The notes under the pieces are model-generated. The model was not told the DNA's origin. It was given only the letters and a program-made list of their open reading frames with translations, and ran no database searches. This document shows, piece by piece, positions 22,347 through 23,624 of a DNA stretch of 23,624 bases. Both the position numbers and the translations under genes were made by a program. Origin of the DNA: a virus; IMG/VR virus record IMGVR_UViG_3300010430_000460, positions 1 through 23,624 of that record, one strand, 5' to 3'. Numbering within the stretch: position 1 is the first letter of the stretch; each line of letters begins with the position of its first letter.

Positions 22347-22440
22347 GCATTTTTTAGTAAGCCACTGAGTCGTGTCTGGAATTTTATTAAATCGCTTTGG
22401 GAGTCAAAACCATGAGTAAATAAGGACACTATAATGAATA

Positions 22441-22466
22441 AGGAGAGCTGTAAAAGGCTCTCTTTT
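22441..22466 (+). terminator. Rho-independent terminator closing the late operon
   Basis: Stem GAGAGC (22443-22448) / GCTCTC (22457-22462), extended by a G-U and an A-T pair, with an 8-base loop and a T-run at 22463-22467. It lies just after the last phage gene and before the converging alpha/beta hydrolase gene. Confidence 0.75.
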
Positions 22467-22591
22467 TGTTGATGTATATACCTTAAAATAGCTTTAAAAA
22501 TGTTTTAAAAAGGCTTATTTGAGATGCTTTAAAAATAGGACATCTTGTTTTTTGTTAGGTCAAAAAAATAGGGCGTTTGGATTTTGCGAAT
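22467..22591. other. A/T-rich intergenic segment, candidate prophage right end
   Basis: No gene is visible. Four TTAAAA motifs start at 22483, 22494, 22505 and 22529 (spacing 11, 11 and 24), with GCTTTAAAAAT occurring twice. A perfect 7-bp inverted repeat TTTTTTG (22548-22554) / CAAAAAA (22561-22567) encloses TTAGGT. The segment lies between the late-operon terminator and a chromosomal-looking gene. An attachment site or transposase-binding end is possible but unproved; the left partner is outside the window. Confidence 0.3.
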
Positions 22592-23488
22592 TTACATTAG
22601 AAAATCGATTTGTACACTACTTGACTTATTAAATAGGTCACTTGGGTAATGCAATAAGCCGAAATGTCCTCCAGTCATATCAACCCATTCCTTAGGTTGT
22701 TTAATCATCTCATATACTTCTTTTGTAATTTCTGGACTTGCTCCAGTCATTTCATCTTTGGTAGCGACAACCATAAGTATTGGAGCTTTTAATTGAGATG
22801 CACATTGACCAATATGAAATCCTTCTGGTGTTTTAACAGTTGAAAAGGAAACTACATTTTGCCAGTTTGTACCAAATCGACTTCCATATTCCATAAACCA
22901 ACGATAGGCCGTTAACTCTGTTAATACCGATGGAATATTCATTTGGTCTTCAGAAACAATTGGAACGCGCTCTGTAACAGTATGTGGCAAGTTCTTAATG
23001 TTGTCGGTTAAAAGTGTATTCTTTGCAAACGTATAAAGTTCTTCATTAATGTTTTTTGAAGTAGGTTCATCTCCAAATGCTGGAATTATTGATATAACTG
23101 ACTTGACCCTATCATCAACTGTTCCTACCAGAAATGCCTCACGAGAACTCATACTTGCTCCCCAAACTGCGATACGTGTTGTGTCAATTTCTGATCTCAT
23201 AAAAAGAAAATCAATTGCATCAATGTATCCTCTTGCTTGTATCCAAAAATTAATTTCCTGACGAGGTTCTCCATCGCTTATGCCAAAATTTCTGTGATCG
23301 TATAATAGAACAGCGAAACCAGCTTTTTGGAATTCTTCAGCATATTTATCTGCGGTCATTCCTTTTATTGTAGTTGTAAATCCATGAGCCATAACTATAA
23401 CAGGATGTTTTAAAGTGTCACTTTCGGGTAAATAAAGATTCCCTCTTAGAGTAGCTCCTTGTGACTTAAATTCAATATCGAGCGTCAT
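22592..23488 (-). CDS. Alpha/beta hydrolase (dienelactone-hydrolase/esterase-like)
   Basis: 298 residues, minus strand. Alpha/beta hydrolase signatures: oxyanion segment VIVMAHGF (30-37), LLYDHRNFGISDG (61-73), nucleophile elbow GASMS with S112 (last Gly of GxSxG replaced by Ser), acid D245 (VATKDEMTG) and H275 (GGHFGLL). The N-terminus (FKSQGATLRGNLYLPE) is typical of cytoplasmic esterase/peptidase-like members. No signal peptide is seen. Substrate unknown. It starts 19 bases after the stop of a partial gene on the same strand, so the two are probably one chromosomal operon. It is likely host DNA flanking the prophage, though a cargo gene cannot be excluded. Confidence 0.85.
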   Translation of the reverse strand: MTLDIEFKSQGATLRGNLYLPESDTLKHPVIVMAHGFTTTIKGMTADKYAEEFQKAGFAVLLYDHRNFGISDGEPRQEINFWIQARGYIDAIDFLFMRSEIDTTRIAVWGASMSSREAFLVGTVDDRVKSVISIIPAFGDEPTSKNINEELYTFAKNTLLTDNIKNLPHTVTERVPIVSEDQMNIPSVLTELTAYRWFMEYGSRFGTNWQNVVSFSTVKTPEGFHIGQCASQLKAPILMVVATKDEMTGASPEITKEVYEMIKQPKEWVDMTGGHFGLLHYPSDLFNKSSSVQIDFLM

Positions 23489-23507
23489 AGCTATGGATTA
23501 TCTTTAG

Positions 23508-23624
23508 TTATACAAGGATTAATTCTTTTTTGAACTCATAATGATTTGCTGTTTTTTCATATCTAAGTAGAACACGTTGAGCATTTTCAGGGATGTATGC
23601 GATTTTATAATCTTCACCTGCAAA
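23508..23624 (-). CDS. Partial CDS at right edge, 3' end only, unknown function
   Basis: The last 38 codons of a gene entering from the right edge: FAGEDYKIAYIPENAQRVLL ... NHYEFKKELILV, then TAA at 23510-23508. Too little remains to name a family. It is upstream of and close to the alpha/beta hydrolase on the same strand. Confidence 0.5.
   Translation of the reverse strand, partial: FAGEDYKIAYIPENAQRVLLRYEKTANHYEFKKELILV

Noticed and set aside
22412-22423. ATG at 22412 as the start of another gene
   Set aside because: It ends after three codons (MSK).
1-23624. CRISPR array, tRNA, rRNA, insertion sequence or integrase gene
   Set aside because: No regularly spaced repeats, cloverleaf, transposase or recombinase motif was seen on reading both strands; such genes may lie outside the window.

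Overview
The window is most of the late region of a tailed-phage genome, almost certainly a prophage, in a low-GC member of the Bacteroidota (probably Flavobacteriia). The host assignment rests on A/T-rich codon use, an encoded type IX secretion (T9SS) type A sorting domain, DUF5977-type repeats, and the near absence of Shine-Dalgarno sites. No integrase, repressor, replication gene or tRNA is visible, so the early region lies outside the window.

Layout. Positions 1-3817 (minus strand) hold the packaging module: terminase small subunit, a 40-residue micro-ORF, terminase large subunit, a gp36-like protein and a DUF935 portal cut by the left edge. All of these are Mu-like. A divergent intergenic region (3818-3992) carries an 11-bp inverted repeat. 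Positions 3993-8447 (plus strand) hold a prohead protease/scaffold fusion, the major capsid protein with an N-terminal signal-peptide-like segment, a terminator, a spanin-like lipoprotein, a small acidic protein, the tail tube protein and a tail assembly chaperone pair joined by a -1 frameshift. Positions 8482-17730 hold the tape measure, Dit-like and hub-like tail-tip proteins, a tail fibre with an Mtd_N-like domain, and a lectin-like putative receptor-binding protein. No sheath gene is seen, so a long non-contractile tail (siphovirus) combined with a Mu-like head is most likely.

Positions 17727-20354 hold an unusual cassette of three genes fused tightly into the late operon: a T9SS-sorted secreted protein (TTG start), an ECF sigma factor (GTG start) and a secreted glucose/sorbosone-dehydrogenase-like beta-propeller. 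Its first two junctions overlap by four bases and the third has a 4-base gap. Positions 20411-22415 form the lysis end: two multi-spanning membrane proteins (holin candidates), an N-acetylmuramoyl-L-alanine amidase with a signal-anchor-like N-terminus, a Zn-ribbon microprotein, a 26-codon ORF, and a two-TM small protein whose frame continues past an amber codon. A terminator at about 22441-22466 closes the operon.

From about 22467 the sequence is A/T-rich with phased TTAAAA motifs and a short inverted repeat, which may mark the prophage end. An alpha/beta hydrolase and a partial gene on the minus strand follow and look chromosomal. The most novel parts are the T9SS-protein/sigma/propeller cassette, the signal-peptide-bearing capsid protein, the amber-interrupted holin-like ORF and several unannotated microproteins.
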